Shown: piece by piece, positions 1-10,289 of the stretch
Layout of the letters: each line of letters starts with the position of its first letter
How positions within the stretch are numbered: the first letter of the stretch is position 1
Source of the DNA: Plenodomus lindquistii
Lineage: Eukaryota > Ascomycota > Dothideomycetes > Pleosporales > Leptosphaeriaceae
Assembly (NCBI GenBank): GCA_025504975.1
Contig: JANUWI010000011.1
Location: forward strand, 1,054,001 to 1,118,000
DNA: 64,000 bases
Direction of reading: 5' to 3'
The notes under the pieces: model-generated
The model's input: the letters and a program-made list of their open reading frames with translations, nothing else
Told to the model about the DNA's origin: nothing
The model's database searches: none
Made by a program: the position numbers and the translations under genes

Positions 1-2202
1 ATCATGCGTGTCGCCGTTGGCATCCACGGCGAAGACATCGAGAAGGCGATCGAGACATACGACTACATGTCGCAGAAGTACTTTACACACGCCTCGCCAA
101 CACTGTTCAACGCAGGCACACCCTCTCCCCAGATGTCGTCCTGCTTCCTCATTGACATGAAAGAGGACAGTATCGATGGTATCTACGACACACTGAAGAC
201 TTGCGCTTTGATCTCCAAGACTGCTGGCGGTATTGGTCTCAACGTGCACCGCATTCGCGCCACAGGCTCATACATTGGTGGCACAAATGGCACATCAAAC
301 GGTCTCATCCCTATGCTCCGTGTCTACAACAACACTGCCCGCTACGTCGACCAAGGTGGTAACAAACGTCCCGGTGCTTTTGCCATCTACCTCGAGCCAT
401 GGCACGCTGATGTTTTTGGCTTCTTGGACCTCCGCAAGAACCATGGTAAGGAGGAAGTTCGCGCTCGCGATCTCTTCTATGCCCTCTGGATCCCCGATCT
501 TTTCATGAAGCGTGTCCAAGAGAATGGCGAGTGGACACTCATGTGCCCCAACGAGTGCCCTGGTCTCGCTGATGTCTACGGCGAGGAGTTTGAGGCTCTT
601 TACGAGAGTTACGAAAAGAAGAACAAGGGTCGCGAGACCGTCCGCGCTCAGAAGCTCTGGTATGCCATCCTTGAGGCTCAGACTGAGACCGGTAACCCCT
701 TCATGCTCTACAAGGATGCCTGCAACCGCAAGAGCAACCAGAAGAACCTCGGTACCATCCGCAGCTCCAACTTGTGCACTGAAATCATCGAGTACACTGC
801 TCCTGATGAGGTTGCTGTCTGCAACTTGGCTTCGCTAGCGCTCCCATCGTTCGTCGACTACAAGCGCGGCGAGTTCGACTTCAAGAAGCTTCACGAAGTT
901 ACACAGGTCGTTACCCGCAACTTGAACAAGATCATCGAGGTCAACCACTACCCAGTCGAAGAGGCGCGCCGCAGCAACTTCCGTCATCGCCCCATCGGTA
1001 TGGGTGTCCAGGGTCTCGCCGATGCATTCCTTGCCCTCCGCTTGCCATTCGAGTCGGCCGAGGCTAAGAAGCTCAACATCCAGATCTTCGAGACAATCTA
1101 CCACGCCGCCTTGACATCCTCGTGCGATATCGCAAAGGAGCTCGGCCCATACCAGACCTATGAGGGTTCCCCTGTGTCGCAGGGTATTCTGCAGTACGAC
1201 ATGTGGAATGTCACACCCACTGACCTGTGGGACTGGGCCTCGCTCAAGGAGAAGATCGCTCAGTACGGTGTCCGCAATTCTCTTCTCATTGCGCCCATGC
1301 CTACTGCATCTACCTCCCAGATTCTCGGCAACAACGAGTGCTTCGAGCCTTACACTTCCAACATCTACTCTCGTCGTGTGCTCGCTGGTGAGTTCCAAGT
1401 TGTCAACCCGTGGTTGCTCAAGGATCTTGTCGACATGGGTCTATGGTCAGAGAACATGAAGAACCGCATCATCGCCGAGGGTGGCTCCATTGCCAGGATT
1501 CCCAACATCCCCGAGGAGACGAAGACACTGTACAAGACTGTGTGGGAGATCTCACAGCGAACCATCATCCAGATGGCCGCTGACCGTGGTGCTTTCATCG
1601 ACCAGTCGCAGTCGCTCAACATCCACATGAAGGAGCCAACCATGGGCAAGATCACATCTATGCATTTTGCTGGCTGGAAGCTTGGTCTCAAGACCGGCAT
1701 GTACTACCTCCGTACCATGGCTGCATCCGCACCCATCCAGTTCACAGTCGATCAGGAGGCCCTTCAGGTTGCCGACACCAATGTTGCTCGTGCCCTGCCC
1801 AAGGTCCGCAAGCAGCCTGGCTTCCAAAACTCCCCCGTCACTGCTTCGCAGACACCAACATCAGCCCCAGCGCCAATGTATGCGACCAAGGCGCCTAACG
1901 GTGTTGCTGATGTACCAACACCTGTTGCCACACCACCCCCTGCTGCAGAGGTCACAAAGGGCGCTCCCCTCGAGAACGCACTCGCCTCGAAGCCATTCAA
2001 GGCTGACGCCGAAGAGGCTGAGAGCCCAAAGGTGCTTGCCGCTGATGCTGTCAGTAAGCCAGACGACGAGGTTGCGGCGAAGGCCACGCAAGACGAAGAT
2101 GCAGACGGTGACAGCGCTGCACGGGACGGCGACATCTATGCTGATGCTGTGCTCGCTTGCTCGATAGAGAACCCTGAGTCTTGCGTCATGTGCAGTGGTT
2201 AG
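1..2202 (+). CDS. RNR1: Ribonucleoside-diphosphate reductase large subunit, 3' part (5' truncated by window edge)
   Basis: Class Ia ribonucleotide reductase alpha chain, which reduces NDPs to dNDPs in the cytosol together with the radical-carrying small subunit. The frame is open from base 1, so the N-terminal part (ATP cone and start) lies outside the window; about 733 residues remain. Counting from the Met at position 4, the first redox cysteine is C47 (SSCFLI), the catalytic N-x-C-x-E is N256/C258/E260 (NLCTE), the second redox cysteine is C273 (CNLASL), the PTASTSQILGNNE loop follows near 440, and the radical-transfer tyrosine pair is in GMYYLRT. The tail ends in C-V-M-C-S-G, the swinging dithiol that re-reduces the active site. 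Before it lies an Ala/Pro/Thr-rich linker of about 140 residues, as in other fungal RNR1 proteins. No intron is visible in this part. Identification is secure. Confidence 0.97.
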   Translation: MMRVAVGIHGEDIEKAIETYDYMSQKYFTHASPTLFNAGTPSPQMSSCFLIDMKEDSIDGIYDTLKTCALISKTAGGIGLNVHRIRATGSYIGGTNGTSNGLIPMLRVYNNTARYVDQGGNKRPGAFAIYLEPWHADVFGFLDLRKNHGKEEVRARDLFYALWIPDLFMKRVQENGEWTLMCPNECPGLADVYGEEFEALYESYEKKNKGRETVRAQKLWYAILEAQTETGNPFMLYKDACNRKSNQKNLGTIRSSNLCTEIIEYTAPDEVAVCNLASLALPSFVDYKRGEFDFKKLHEVTQVVTRNLNKIIEVNHYPVEEARRSNFRHRPIGMGVQGLADAFLALRLPFESAEAKKLNIQIFETIYHAALTSSCDIAKELGPYQTYEGSPVSQGILQYDMWNVTPTDLWDWASLKEKIAQYGVRNSLLIAPMPTASTSQILGNNECFEPYTSNIYSRRVLAGEFQVVNPWLLKDLVDMGLWSENMKNRIIAEGGSIARIPNIPEETKTLYKTVWEISQRTIIQMAADRGAFIDQSQSLNIHMKEPTMGKITSMHFAGWKLGLKTGMYYLRTMAASAPIQFTVDQEALQVADTNVARALPKVRKQPGFQNSPVTASQTPTSAPAPMYATKAPNGVADVPTPVATPPPAAEVTKGAPLENALASKPFKADAEEAESPKVLAADAVSKPDDEVAAKATQDEDADGDSAARDGDIYADAVLACSIENPESCVMCSG

Positions 2203-2771
2203 ACGCCTTTGTGATCTTCGTTGTACAGACTACAGAGCGATGTGGTTGGAAGAACTACTTCTGCTTTTAGAACCTTTTGAGTTGAGATGGCGTTTGCGGT
2301 ATTTCATGGGCTGGTCTGCGTACTTGAATAGTAACGCGTGGAGGAATGAGTTCATGAGTTTGGACATGCAGCATTTGTAGTCTTAATATGATGTATCGAA
2401 TTGATGTTCCTTTAACACTATTGTCACTGCCTCTGCTCTATCACTGCACCATATTTCGGACCACTCAAGATGATTGGTGCATTGTTGTGTACTTTCTGGT
2501 CCAGTAATTGTAGCCGCGGCCCGATGGACCCTGGCAGACAGCTTCCCCACACACGCGCCCTACATAGCTGCACCCAGTACATGTATGTTGCGACTCCAAA
2601 GCCACGTCGTCCTCGAAGCTTATCAAGACGGTTACGTATACTAGCTCACTCAAATTATAAACAACATTGCAATCGACCACTCTCGCCAATTGACCTTCAG
2701 TGTCCAACGCCGGACACCCACCGTTCCCCGCCTCCACACGACCCCACCTCTCCTCCGACACCCACACATAT
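2203..2771. other. Intergenic: RNR1 3' flank and promoter of the YciI-domain gene
   Basis: No convincing coding sequence. Short open frames on both strands are mutually overlapping and low in complexity. The stretch should hold the RNR1 3' UTR and the promoter and CT-rich leader of the next gene. Confidence 0.5.
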
Positions 2772-3274
2772 ATGCCCCTTCCTCGCGCCTCTGTCTTCCG
2801 GACAAACTTGACTCCTGCCCTTTATCGAACCACACCACGACTGAACATCAACAATCTACGCGTCCGCACAATGGCATCTGGTTCCGCACCCCTACATGAA
2901 TGGCTGATAATTGCACCGGATCAGGCCGGCGCAATACAGAAGAGAATTGCGGCCAGACCGAAGCATTTGGAGAATATCCAAAAGGATAAGGAGGGGTTGT
3001 GGTTGATGGGTGGTACGTGTGCATTGCCGCCCCTACGCCACGAATACATGATAACTGACTCTCGGGATCAATAGGTGCCATGCTCGAAGAGCCCATCGAA
3101 CCCGGTTCCACCGATCCTCCAAAGTTCAAAGGCAGCGCTATGTTGATCGCCGCTCGGACTAAAGAGGAGGCTCTCGAGAGAGTGAAGCAGGATATATATA
3201 CCGCGGAGGGAGTATGGGATGCGGACAAGATCCAGATTATTCCGTTCAAGAGCGCGATTAGGAAGGCCTTGTAG
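2772..3274 (+). CDS. YciI-like (YCII-related domain) protein, probably mitochondrial; 2 exons
   Basis: Spliced model 2772-3012 and 3075-3274 (146 aa). The 62-bp intron starts GTACGT and ends ATAG; splicing restores the run W-L-M-G-G-A-M-L, which is typical of the YciI fold (dimeric alpha+beta ferredoxin-like domain of unknown or varied catalytic role). The core lies after the Met at 2871 (MASGSAPLHEWL) and ends with a DADKIQIIPFKSA-type strand. Residues 1-33 before it are rich in Arg, Ser and Thr with no acidic residue, suggesting a mitochondrial presequence, so I start at 2772; 2871 would give a cytosolic form. The frame remains open to an ATG at 2700, which I consider 5' UTR. Biochemical function is not known for the fungal members. 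Confidence 0.85.
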
Positions 3275-3382
3275 GTTTCTCTGCTTCATCTATCGGCCTT
3301 GGGCTAGGTAGAGTTGTGTGTATGAAAGGAGACTGCAAGGAGGGTGTGATGATATGATTGAATGCTCAAATGGGTATCAGTG

Positions 3383-4195
3383 CTACAGTCCGCTTCTTTG
3401 CTGCGTGGAGGCTTCTAGGAGCCCTGATATGGAAGTTACCGTGTATCCCCTGCGCTTCATCTTCGGCAACACCTTCCTCAACATAGGTGCCGTCCATCCT
3501 CGTCGATCATGGCAGATGATGATACTTCCGCTCCTCACCATACTCAAAATATGCCGTGCATTGACTCCCGCATATCCAATTTGCGGATCATGAGGATACA
3601 CACTGCCCAACACCATCTGATATCCCAGCCCTCTGACTTGCTCTCTCATCCCACTACTAAAGAACCCACTGCCCGGTCTGAAATACCGCGGAGGATGAGG
3701 TTTACCTACCGCATCGAAGGTACTGTTAATCATACCTTCCACAGTCCGCATCTCCTCCGCCAGCGTAGCAGGAAGCAAAGACCGACTCGGTTCATCATGC
3801 ATCGCATGATTCCCCAACTCCATGCCCGCTTTCACAACAGTTTCCAATACCGCCTCCCGCCCCGCAACCTGCCCCCCGATAACAAAGAACGTGGCCTTCG
3901 CTCCATTCTCCTTCAGCACATCCAGGATGTCATTCGTAAACTCTGAAGGCGCGTCGTCAATCGTCAATGCCACGATTTTGCTTGAAGCTGGGAGTTGGGA
4001 AGATGGCACGTGCCATAGGACATCAGACCAGCGGTGAGCGAAATACCGGATCAAGATGTTTGGCGGCTTGTAGATGATGTAGAAGGGTGTGATGAATGTC
4101 AACAAGACCAGGATAGCGAGAAACATTGTACTGAGGCGTTTCCGCCGTGCGCGGCTGGTGGGTAGGCGGAGGATGCGGAGCGAGGGGCGGGGCAT
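3383..4195 (-). CDS. Membrane-anchored polysaccharide deacetylase (NodB homology domain)
   Basis: Single-exon 270-aa protein. Residues 1-20 are strongly basic and are followed by a hydrophobic segment (about 24-42), giving a type II signal anchor. The NodB domain (CE4 family, chitin- or peptidoglycan-type de-N-acetylases) covers about 74-260: motif 1 is TIDDAPS (D80/D81, in place of TFDDGP), motif 2 is GNHAMHD (H130/H133), motif 3 is RYFRPGSGFF (170-179), and motif 5 is IIICHD (H229). The metal-binding Asp-His-His set is therefore present, although motif 1 and motif 2 are divergent. Likely acts in the secretory pathway or at the wall on N-acetylglucosamine polymers; the substrate is inferred from family only. 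Transcribed convergently with the YciI-domain gene, with about 110 bp between stops. Confidence 0.87.
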   Translation of the reverse strand: MPRPSLRILRLPTSRARRKRLSTMFLAILVLLTFITPFYIIYKPPNILIRYFAHRWSDVLWHVPSSQLPASSKIVALTIDDAPSEFTNDILDVLKENGAKATFFVIGGQVAGREAVLETVVKAGMELGNHAMHDEPSRSLLPATLAEEMRTVEGMINSTFDAVGKPHPPRYFRPGSGFFSSGMREQVRGLGYQMVLGSVYPHDPQIGYAGVNARHILSMVRSGSIIICHDRRGWTAPMLRKVLPKMKRRGYTVTSISGLLEASTQQRSGL

Positions 4196-4952
4196 GTTCT
4201 CCGTATCTAGACTTCGGGATGGGAAATCATTGTTGCATGTTGATTGGTATGTTTGGTGAGACCTTGGGTATGGGGGTTGGATTTGTGGGCGTGGAGTTAT
4301 CGGAGGTAAGATGGGAGGTTGACGAGGATGAATTGGGGTTAGGGGCGGATGTATGTACCCGGTATCGTAAAGATTGGTCTTATCCAGGTACGCTAAACGG
4401 CATCTGCAGGGAGGATGTGATTGGATTGATCAGTCCTTCTAGCGGGCCCAACCCATAGCGTACTGCAAGGGGTGGTGGGGGTTAGCGTGTGGCATGTGGG
4501 GCGTGCGCGATCTTGAAATTTCTCTTGAGCTATACGTGTTCCGTCTTGTCTCTCCTTCACGACGCACGCGAACATCATTCACACTGACTTCATACCTCAT
4601 TAATGAGTGAGAAAACACGTTCCCTCTGTGCAGTTTTGGAGTTTTGGTTCAAGGACGCTCTTTACGCGTGCAGCTCGCGCGCGTTAACATACGTTTACGG
4701 CTACGGTACCCGCACGGCAGTCCTAGCGAAGCATGCATCTGTCATATACTCTATCATTGCAGGCTTGGCTCTCGAGGTAAGGCAGTTAAGATGTGAAAAC
4801 CATCAGGAACCAATTTGTCACGCTTATTCGAACCGTCTCCAACTTCGATATAAGCCCTCTAAGAATGTTCCAAGAACGACACCGTGAGCGTTTAATTGAC
4901 CTGGCTGCCTTTCTTTGTGGCTACTCGGGTCTCATTGCGTTCATACAAGTCA
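4196..4952. other. Intergenic between deacetylase promoter and F-box gene 3' end
   Basis: Holds the promoter of the deacetylase gene and the 3' flank of the F-box gene. Open frames here are short and frame-inconsistent; nothing supported. Confidence 0.4.
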
Positions 4953-6578
4953 TCATCTCATTGATACTACCCAGCTCTGAGCTTCGCGATGAACGAAGGC
5001 TAAGATATCAGTCGCCAGTTCCTTGGGCCACCACGCGGTGAAATCGAGACCCCACCAGTCATCATGCCATACGTCTACTTGAAACCCCTCTGTGAAGACT
5101 CCACTGTATCCGTTTCCCCCCCCGTACTGAGGATCGGCGAAAGACACCCTCTCAGATTGGAAATCGTCCCATAGGCTTGGAGAGATGTGTCGCCAGTCCA
5201 TTATACGATCCCCATGGTAGCGGAAAGGAGTAAACCGGCCCAATTTAGCATAACGTAGCGAGGGGCAGATGCCATCCTGTACCAACTTTCTGTAACGGCC
5301 TCCAAGCCTTGGATGGTAAAGTGGTACCTCCAATAAGCTTAATGTCGGCGGCATGCGCGTAAGTGTCAAGGCAACCAAGCTCCGTGGCAATTCAGTGGGT
5401 CGGCAAAGACGGCTCGCTTCAACGTTTAGTGTCGTCAGCCTCGTGAATTGCTTGAGCGAGGAGTATCGCTGATCCGGGTCCGTTCCATCGTGACCCCACA
5501 AAGCTTCACATCCAGCGTGAAACCATTCTGAGCAGCTCAGTCTCAGGCTTTCTAGTGTTGCCGCTCGACATTCTAATGCACTGATTATCTGGTGCGGTGT
5601 AGGTTGGCGTATTAGAGGTACCCGATCAAGTTGAGGTTGGCCACGGAGAGTACCTCCATAGATGGTGAGCGGGTCCACGATTATAAGAGTGAAATGTTGA
5701 AGGCGAGTGACGACAGTACAAAGGTCAATTAAACTTGCTGTGTCTATCGAGCAGTCTATCAACGCGAGATCCACAAGATTTCCCGTCATTTCCGGATGTA
5801 GGTGAGGTTGTTCTGGATGGGACACAAGTTGACGTCGTCTCGCCGTAAAAGACCGGAGTTCTGATAATTCGAAGATCGACTCGAGTTCTTTGAAGTCAAC
5901 GTGGATTGCATGTTGGATGACTTTGTCGTGAGCGAGATCGAGAGCCTTCAAAGATCGATGTAGGATGTTCTGGTTCGAGCCAATGCTGAAGTGTGTACTT
6001 GCAGAGGATTGGTCGTGGAACATGGAACTCATATGGTCTTTCCACAATTGACCAAGTACATCTGAAGGTATGTGGTCCCGGAAGGCGGCTATATCGAGTG
6101 CGATAACATTTATCTGCAGTGTCTCGATATTCGGAAGGTGGCAAAGCAAAGCATGGAGCACCTCATAAGACAGTGGCTTTTGGCTTGAGCGTTGATCCTG
6201 TGTCGAGAACAGACGCTTGGTGGCTACGGCGACTTGATCACCCGAGCTAGTGGGCTCGAACGCTCTCTGGGGTGTTATGTGCAGTACCAGGGATTTCACC
6301 TTTTCCGCAAGATTCGTTCGACTGATCACAGTCCTCGCTAAAAGCCACAAAGGCAACGGAGATCCGTTCTCATCGCATGGAAGACTAACGCTGTGGTATA
6401 AGATGTCTTGAGCCACATTCCTGATCGCGTGACATGTCCGGCATAACGCCACGAGCGTGGCGGCGTTGCGCACTTTGGCATTGTATCCAAACTGATTTGA
6501 CTCTGTGAATTCCGCAACCTGGGCAAGTGCACAAATTTGGTGAATAATTTCGTTTGGAAGATCGGTGAGGATAGCCAT
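4953..6578 (-). CDS. F-box domain protein
   Basis: Single-exon 541-aa protein. The N terminus M-A-I-L-T-D-L-P-N-E-I-I-H-Q-I-C starts an F-box (about residues 5-65), which binds Skp1 and makes the protein a candidate substrate adaptor of an SCF ubiquitin ligase. The remainder has loosely repeated leucine-rich stretches (for example around LKALDLAHDK and LESLRLSCSEW), which resemble the irregular LRR-like substrate-binding part of fungal F-box proteins. The C terminus is Trp-rich (VDVWHDDWWGLDF). No membrane segment. Substrate unknown. Such genes are numerous and variable in Pezizomycotina. The start at 6578 is the first Met and places the F-box at the very N terminus, as is usual. Confidence 0.85.
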   Translation of the reverse strand: MAILTDLPNEIIHQICALAQVAEFTESNQFGYNAKVRNAATLVALCRTCHAIRNVAQDILYHSVSLPCDENGSPLPLWLLARTVISRTNLAEKVKSLVLHITPQRAFEPTSSGDQVAVATKRLFSTQDQRSSQKPLSYEVLHALLCHLPNIETLQINVIALDIAAFRDHIPSDVLGQLWKDHMSSMFHDQSSASTHFSIGSNQNILHRSLKALDLAHDKVIQHAIHVDFKELESIFELSELRSFTARRRQLVSHPEQPHLHPEMTGNLVDLALIDCSIDTASLIDLCTVVTRLQHFTLIIVDPLTIYGGTLRGQPQLDRVPLIRQPTPHQIISALECRAATLESLRLSCSEWFHAGCEALWGHDGTDPDQRYSSLKQFTRLTTLNVEASRLCRPTELPRSLVALTLTRMPPTLSLLEVPLYHPRLGGRYRKLVQDGICPSLRYAKLGRFTPFRYHGDRIMDWRHISPSLWDDFQSERVSFADPQYGGGNGYSGVFTEGFQVDVWHDDWWGLDFTAWWPKELATDILAFVHREAQSWVVSMR

Positions 6579-7030
6579 TTCTCATGAAGCGCAGGAGGCC
6601 AAAGGGCCACACCAGCCTTTACATTCTCGATCCTTCTGTGTATTGCCCGACCACAACCCCACGGAAGAGGGACGCATGACGGTCGTGATACGTCTGTCAG
6701 GATTTGAGAGGTGTTCATTTTGGGATAAGCTCCAACCTGTGAGCTCGATCCGAGGAGCGACAGAGCCAGGATGTGGGGCATTGTCAGTAAGCGACATATC
6801 GGGAGAGGTCGTGATAGCGACATATTGGTTTGTTACACCAGGGAACAACGGACATGCAGGGTGGTCCCATAGGCCAAAAAGCTTGCGACTGAACAGACCC
6901 ATGTAAGAGGAAGCAAGCGAGTAAGGGGAGTAAAAAGCAAGAAGACTGTTGATACCGTAACCTATCGTACACTAGGTCAGGGTAAGAAGTGATGAACGGT
7001 GACGTGGATATGGAGAGAGCAAAAAAAAAG
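6579..7030. other. Intergenic: F-box promoter and tRNA 3' flank
   Basis: Contains the F-box gene promoter and, at 7021-7029, a run of nine A (T9 on the tRNA strand) one base past the tRNA discriminator, acting as the RNA polymerase III terminator. Nothing else supported. Confidence 0.5.
7021..7029 (-). terminator. RNA polymerase III terminator of tRNA-Asn
   Basis: Nine consecutive T on the minus strand, one base after the tRNA 3' end. Confidence 0.85.
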
Positions 7031-7114
7031 CTCCCCCGGAAAGGCTCGAACTTTCAACCTCTCGATTTGCTAAGGATAACAGTCGAACGCGCTAGCCAAT
7101 TGCGCCACGGAGGA
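7031..7114 (-). tRNA. tRNA-Asn (anticodon GTT) with a 10-nt intron
   Basis: On the minus strand the 7-bp acceptor stem is TCCTCCG/CGGGGGA (one T-G pair) with discriminator G at 7031. The D arm is GCGC...GCGC around AATTGGCTA. The anticodon stem is TTCGA/TCGAG. The T arm is GAAAG-TTCGAGC-CTTTC. The anticodon GTT is at 7078-7080 and is followed by A37, then a 10-nt intron at 7067-7076 (TCCTTAGCAA), the canonical nuclear tRNA intron position between 37 and 38. Box A and B sequences are normal and a T9 tract follows directly, so it should be a functional Pol III gene. Confidence 0.93.
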
Positions 7115-8473
7115 TCATTAGATCTAATGCTGAATTGCATTGTGGACATTGACTTTCGTTGAAGTCTGATTGACATTAACTAAAATATAAGCCCAAACAA
7201 ATCTGATCTAGTAATTGAAAGATCATTCAACCGAGTTTTTGGTCGTGATTAGTTCGTGTTGAGTGATGGTGGGGTTGAGGGACATCTTGGCTGGCTAGGT
7301 GGGGCAATTGCCAATATCTTCGATTGGCCTTGATGGTATGTGCGACTGATTCATTTCTTAATTAGCACAGTTGAAACTATCAAGTCAGACTAATAATCAT
7401 GTACAATGCTCTAAGAGTATGCGTACCCATGTCTCCTGTGCCAAAAGTAGTGTGCTTGTTATATTCTCTCAGTGAGCTTGGTGAATTGGAACGTGGTGAG
7501 ATTTATCAAGACGATAGCACTGGCGCTAGCTTCCATCTATATACTGTTGCTGATGGAAGATGTATTAACGATGTAAGTGGCGAGTTCCGCCGGGCCCAGG
7601 CCGATGTACTCCTCCCACCTGCTATACAACGTCAGGAAGGGCCGATAACTCCGTCCAGCTGTCAGACATAATGGTATGGTTCAAATGACTCAAAAGACGA
7701 CCAAAAGAATGACCACGCATATCTCTAGTTTACATCATGTAACGACAATACCATAGGTGTTCTGTTACCCAACATACAAGAGAAGGGTATGTATCAAAAC
7801 TGTCTGAGTCAACTCAGGGAATCAACGACTGTTGCATGCTGCGGTTCGCGCGCACTATTGATGCAATGCAATGCTGCGATGACCTCGTTTCAGGTCGATC
7901 GCAAGGAATCCTGCGTCCTAATTGCACCAACATTCTTGGAGAAGCTGATTTGAATTTGACTGCAGATCGTATGTGACATTTCTTGTGCAACGCCATGGCA
8001 GTGGTTGCCGTTAAGAGTGTAGTTGCCTCCCAGGTAAAGTGAGGGTTTGACATCTCATGGGTGTAGCGTGTATGTGTAGCGTGTCAAGGATCAACGAGAT
8101 AACGACAATGGACCGATGGGGTAAAGCATAGTGTAATCCTAGGATTAGGTCCCCACTGTTCAAATCCTACCAGTATTCACGACGAAGCGTGAACATTCCC
8201 TTTGCCAAGTACTCCTTGCAGCGGGCATGCCGCCCCATACCCTTCTCATTTTTAGCGTCTTGGTTGCGCAACATCAGCTGCCTGTTACGATACAGATTTG
8301 CAGAACTTTCCCGCTACGATGACGATATCTTTGTAGCTTTCCGGCGATAAAATCGGCAGTGAACAGCCACTATGAAGAGTGGGGTGATGAAAGTGGATGA
8401 ACAAGAGTACATAAGAATGATGCGGTGCTGAGATCGAGAAAGAGAAGGTCAGAATTCGGTCGCGAAGTTCAAA
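7115..8473. other. Intergenic between tRNA-Asn and the M28 peptidase gene
   Basis: About 1.36 kb without a supportable gene. The longest open frame (7399-7671, 90 codons) has no recognisable domain and no splice context. The 3' end holds the peptidase promoter and leader. Confidence 0.4.
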
Positions 8474-10289
8474 ATGTGGTCAACAGCCTCTGCACTTGCA
8501 CTCTGTGCAACAACACTACTGCAACTTGCGAATACCTCGCCGATCCATACACATCATCCTCATGCATTCCCTGACACCACACAATGGCCACTGGCCCCCA
8601 TCGGGAAAGCACTGGAGCAACAGCTCCCCGGCGAAGAGCTCCAGGTCATCATCTCGCAGATCTCTCAAGCAAACATCGAGGCTACGGTCCGAAAGCTCGC
8701 ATCCTTCGGCACACGGCACACATTGTCCAGTCAGAGCGACCCGATTCGAGGTATCGGGGCAGCGAGAACATGGTTGACAGCGAAGTTTCAGGAGGCGGCC
8801 GATGCTAGTGAAGGGAGGATGACGGTCGACTGGAACAGCTTCATCAAATACCCCGGTGACAACGAACGCATTATCTTCCCAGTCAATATCACGACTGTCG
8901 TTGCTACGCTCAAGGGAAGCGAGGATCCTGATAGGTTTTATGTTACAGGTGGACATTACGATTCAAGGAACAGCAATCCTATAGATTATCAGGGCGATGC
9001 TCCAGGCGCTGTTGATGAGTAAGTTGGTGAGGACATTCTAATGCATGGTAATTGCTGACAATCTAAAGTGCTTCTGGTGTTGCAGTCTCTTTAGAACTTG
9101 CACGTATCTTTGCTACTTACAAGCCAAAAGCATCTGTTGTATTCACAGCTTTTGCAGGCGAAGAACAGGGTCTTCTTGGTGCAGAGAACTTGGCCCAAAC
9201 CTACAAGAACAACTCAGTCAATGTCGCCGGCATGATCAACCTCGATATGGTGGGAAAGTATGTACACGCTGGACTTCACATCGTCAGGCCCCATAACTCA
9301 CCGTGAACAGCTCCAAGGCAGAAGACGGTACATCCGACCCCTACAACATCCGCCTCTTCTGCCAAGGCACTCCCCTGACTGAAAACGACACAACTACAAC
9401 CTCTCGTCTCAGCATCGGGGGCGAAAATGATAGCCCTGCCCGCAATCTGGGTCGCCACATTTATGAAGTTGCCTCGAATGCCTTCACTGAAATGACAGTC
9501 CGCTTGATCTACCGTCTAGATCGCTACTCCCGCGGCGGCGACCACCGTCCGTTTCTGGAAGCCGGCTACACCGGCGTACGCTTCGTGCAACCAAATGAAG
9601 ACTACACCCAGCAACACCAGAACGTCACCGTGCGCGCAGGCAAGCAGTACGGTGATCTGGTGGAGTGGCTAGACTTTGAGTACAACGCGCGTGCCGCAAG
9701 AGTGGTTGCGAGCACAATGTGGAGTCTTGCGAACGCACCGGATGTGCCACGAAATGTCGGCATCAATGTCACCACCAGTGACAACTTTAGCCAGTTCAAG
9801 TGGGAGGCACCGATTGGGCTGAAGCCTGAGGGCTACGAGATCGTGTATCGCGAGACAATCCAGCCGCATTGGACGAATGTGATTGAGGTGGGGGATGTGC
9901 AGTGGTACAATTTGACGAGTGCGACGATTCACAAAGACAATGTGATTTTTGGGGTGAGGAGTGTGGGTGCTGGGGGTATAGGAGCCCTGCGGCGCTGCCA
10001 TTCCCGTTTGGATGCACGAGGAATTGCTAAGAGGTACTGTCTTCGTAGTAGCTTGAGATCTACCAAACGAGGTTTCCGGACAATCAAAAATTTAGTGTAC
10101 TATCTACATAGCATCGTCGTTGTGCAGCCACGAAGTACCCGAGATTGCCGAGAAAGAAATGGAAACCAATACTTTACTCAAACGCCTTTTCCAGTACCTA
10201 ATGCAGCATTTGTTGATATGCTACTCAAGCTATCCTCGGGTATAGCATTCCCGTGCGCAATGTACCATGGAGCTACAGAGCTGGTGTGA
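8474..10289 (+). CDS. Secreted M28-family zinc aminopeptidase; 3 exons, C-terminal frameshift
   Basis: Exons 8474-9018, 9069-9257 and 9311-10289; introns GTAAGT...AAAG (50 bp) and GTATGT...ACAG (53 bp). Residues 1-22 form a signal peptide. All M28 zinc ligands are present: H161 (GGHYDSR), D182 (AVDDASG), catalytic E213 with ligand E214 (AGEEQG), D241 (INLDMVG) and H323 (GGDHRPF), so the catalytic core is intact and should release N-terminal amino acids extracellularly. Many N-glycosylation sequons. In this family the C terminus reads G-Y-R-S-P-A followed by L-P-F-P-F-G; that string is present in the +1 frame at 9977-10030 ending in TAA, but the open frame leaves it at the G-run 9972-9976. As written the protein gains about 104 unrelated residues (570 aa); with one more G it would be about 484 aa. 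Either a sequencing error or a real C-terminal lesion. Confidence 0.85.
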
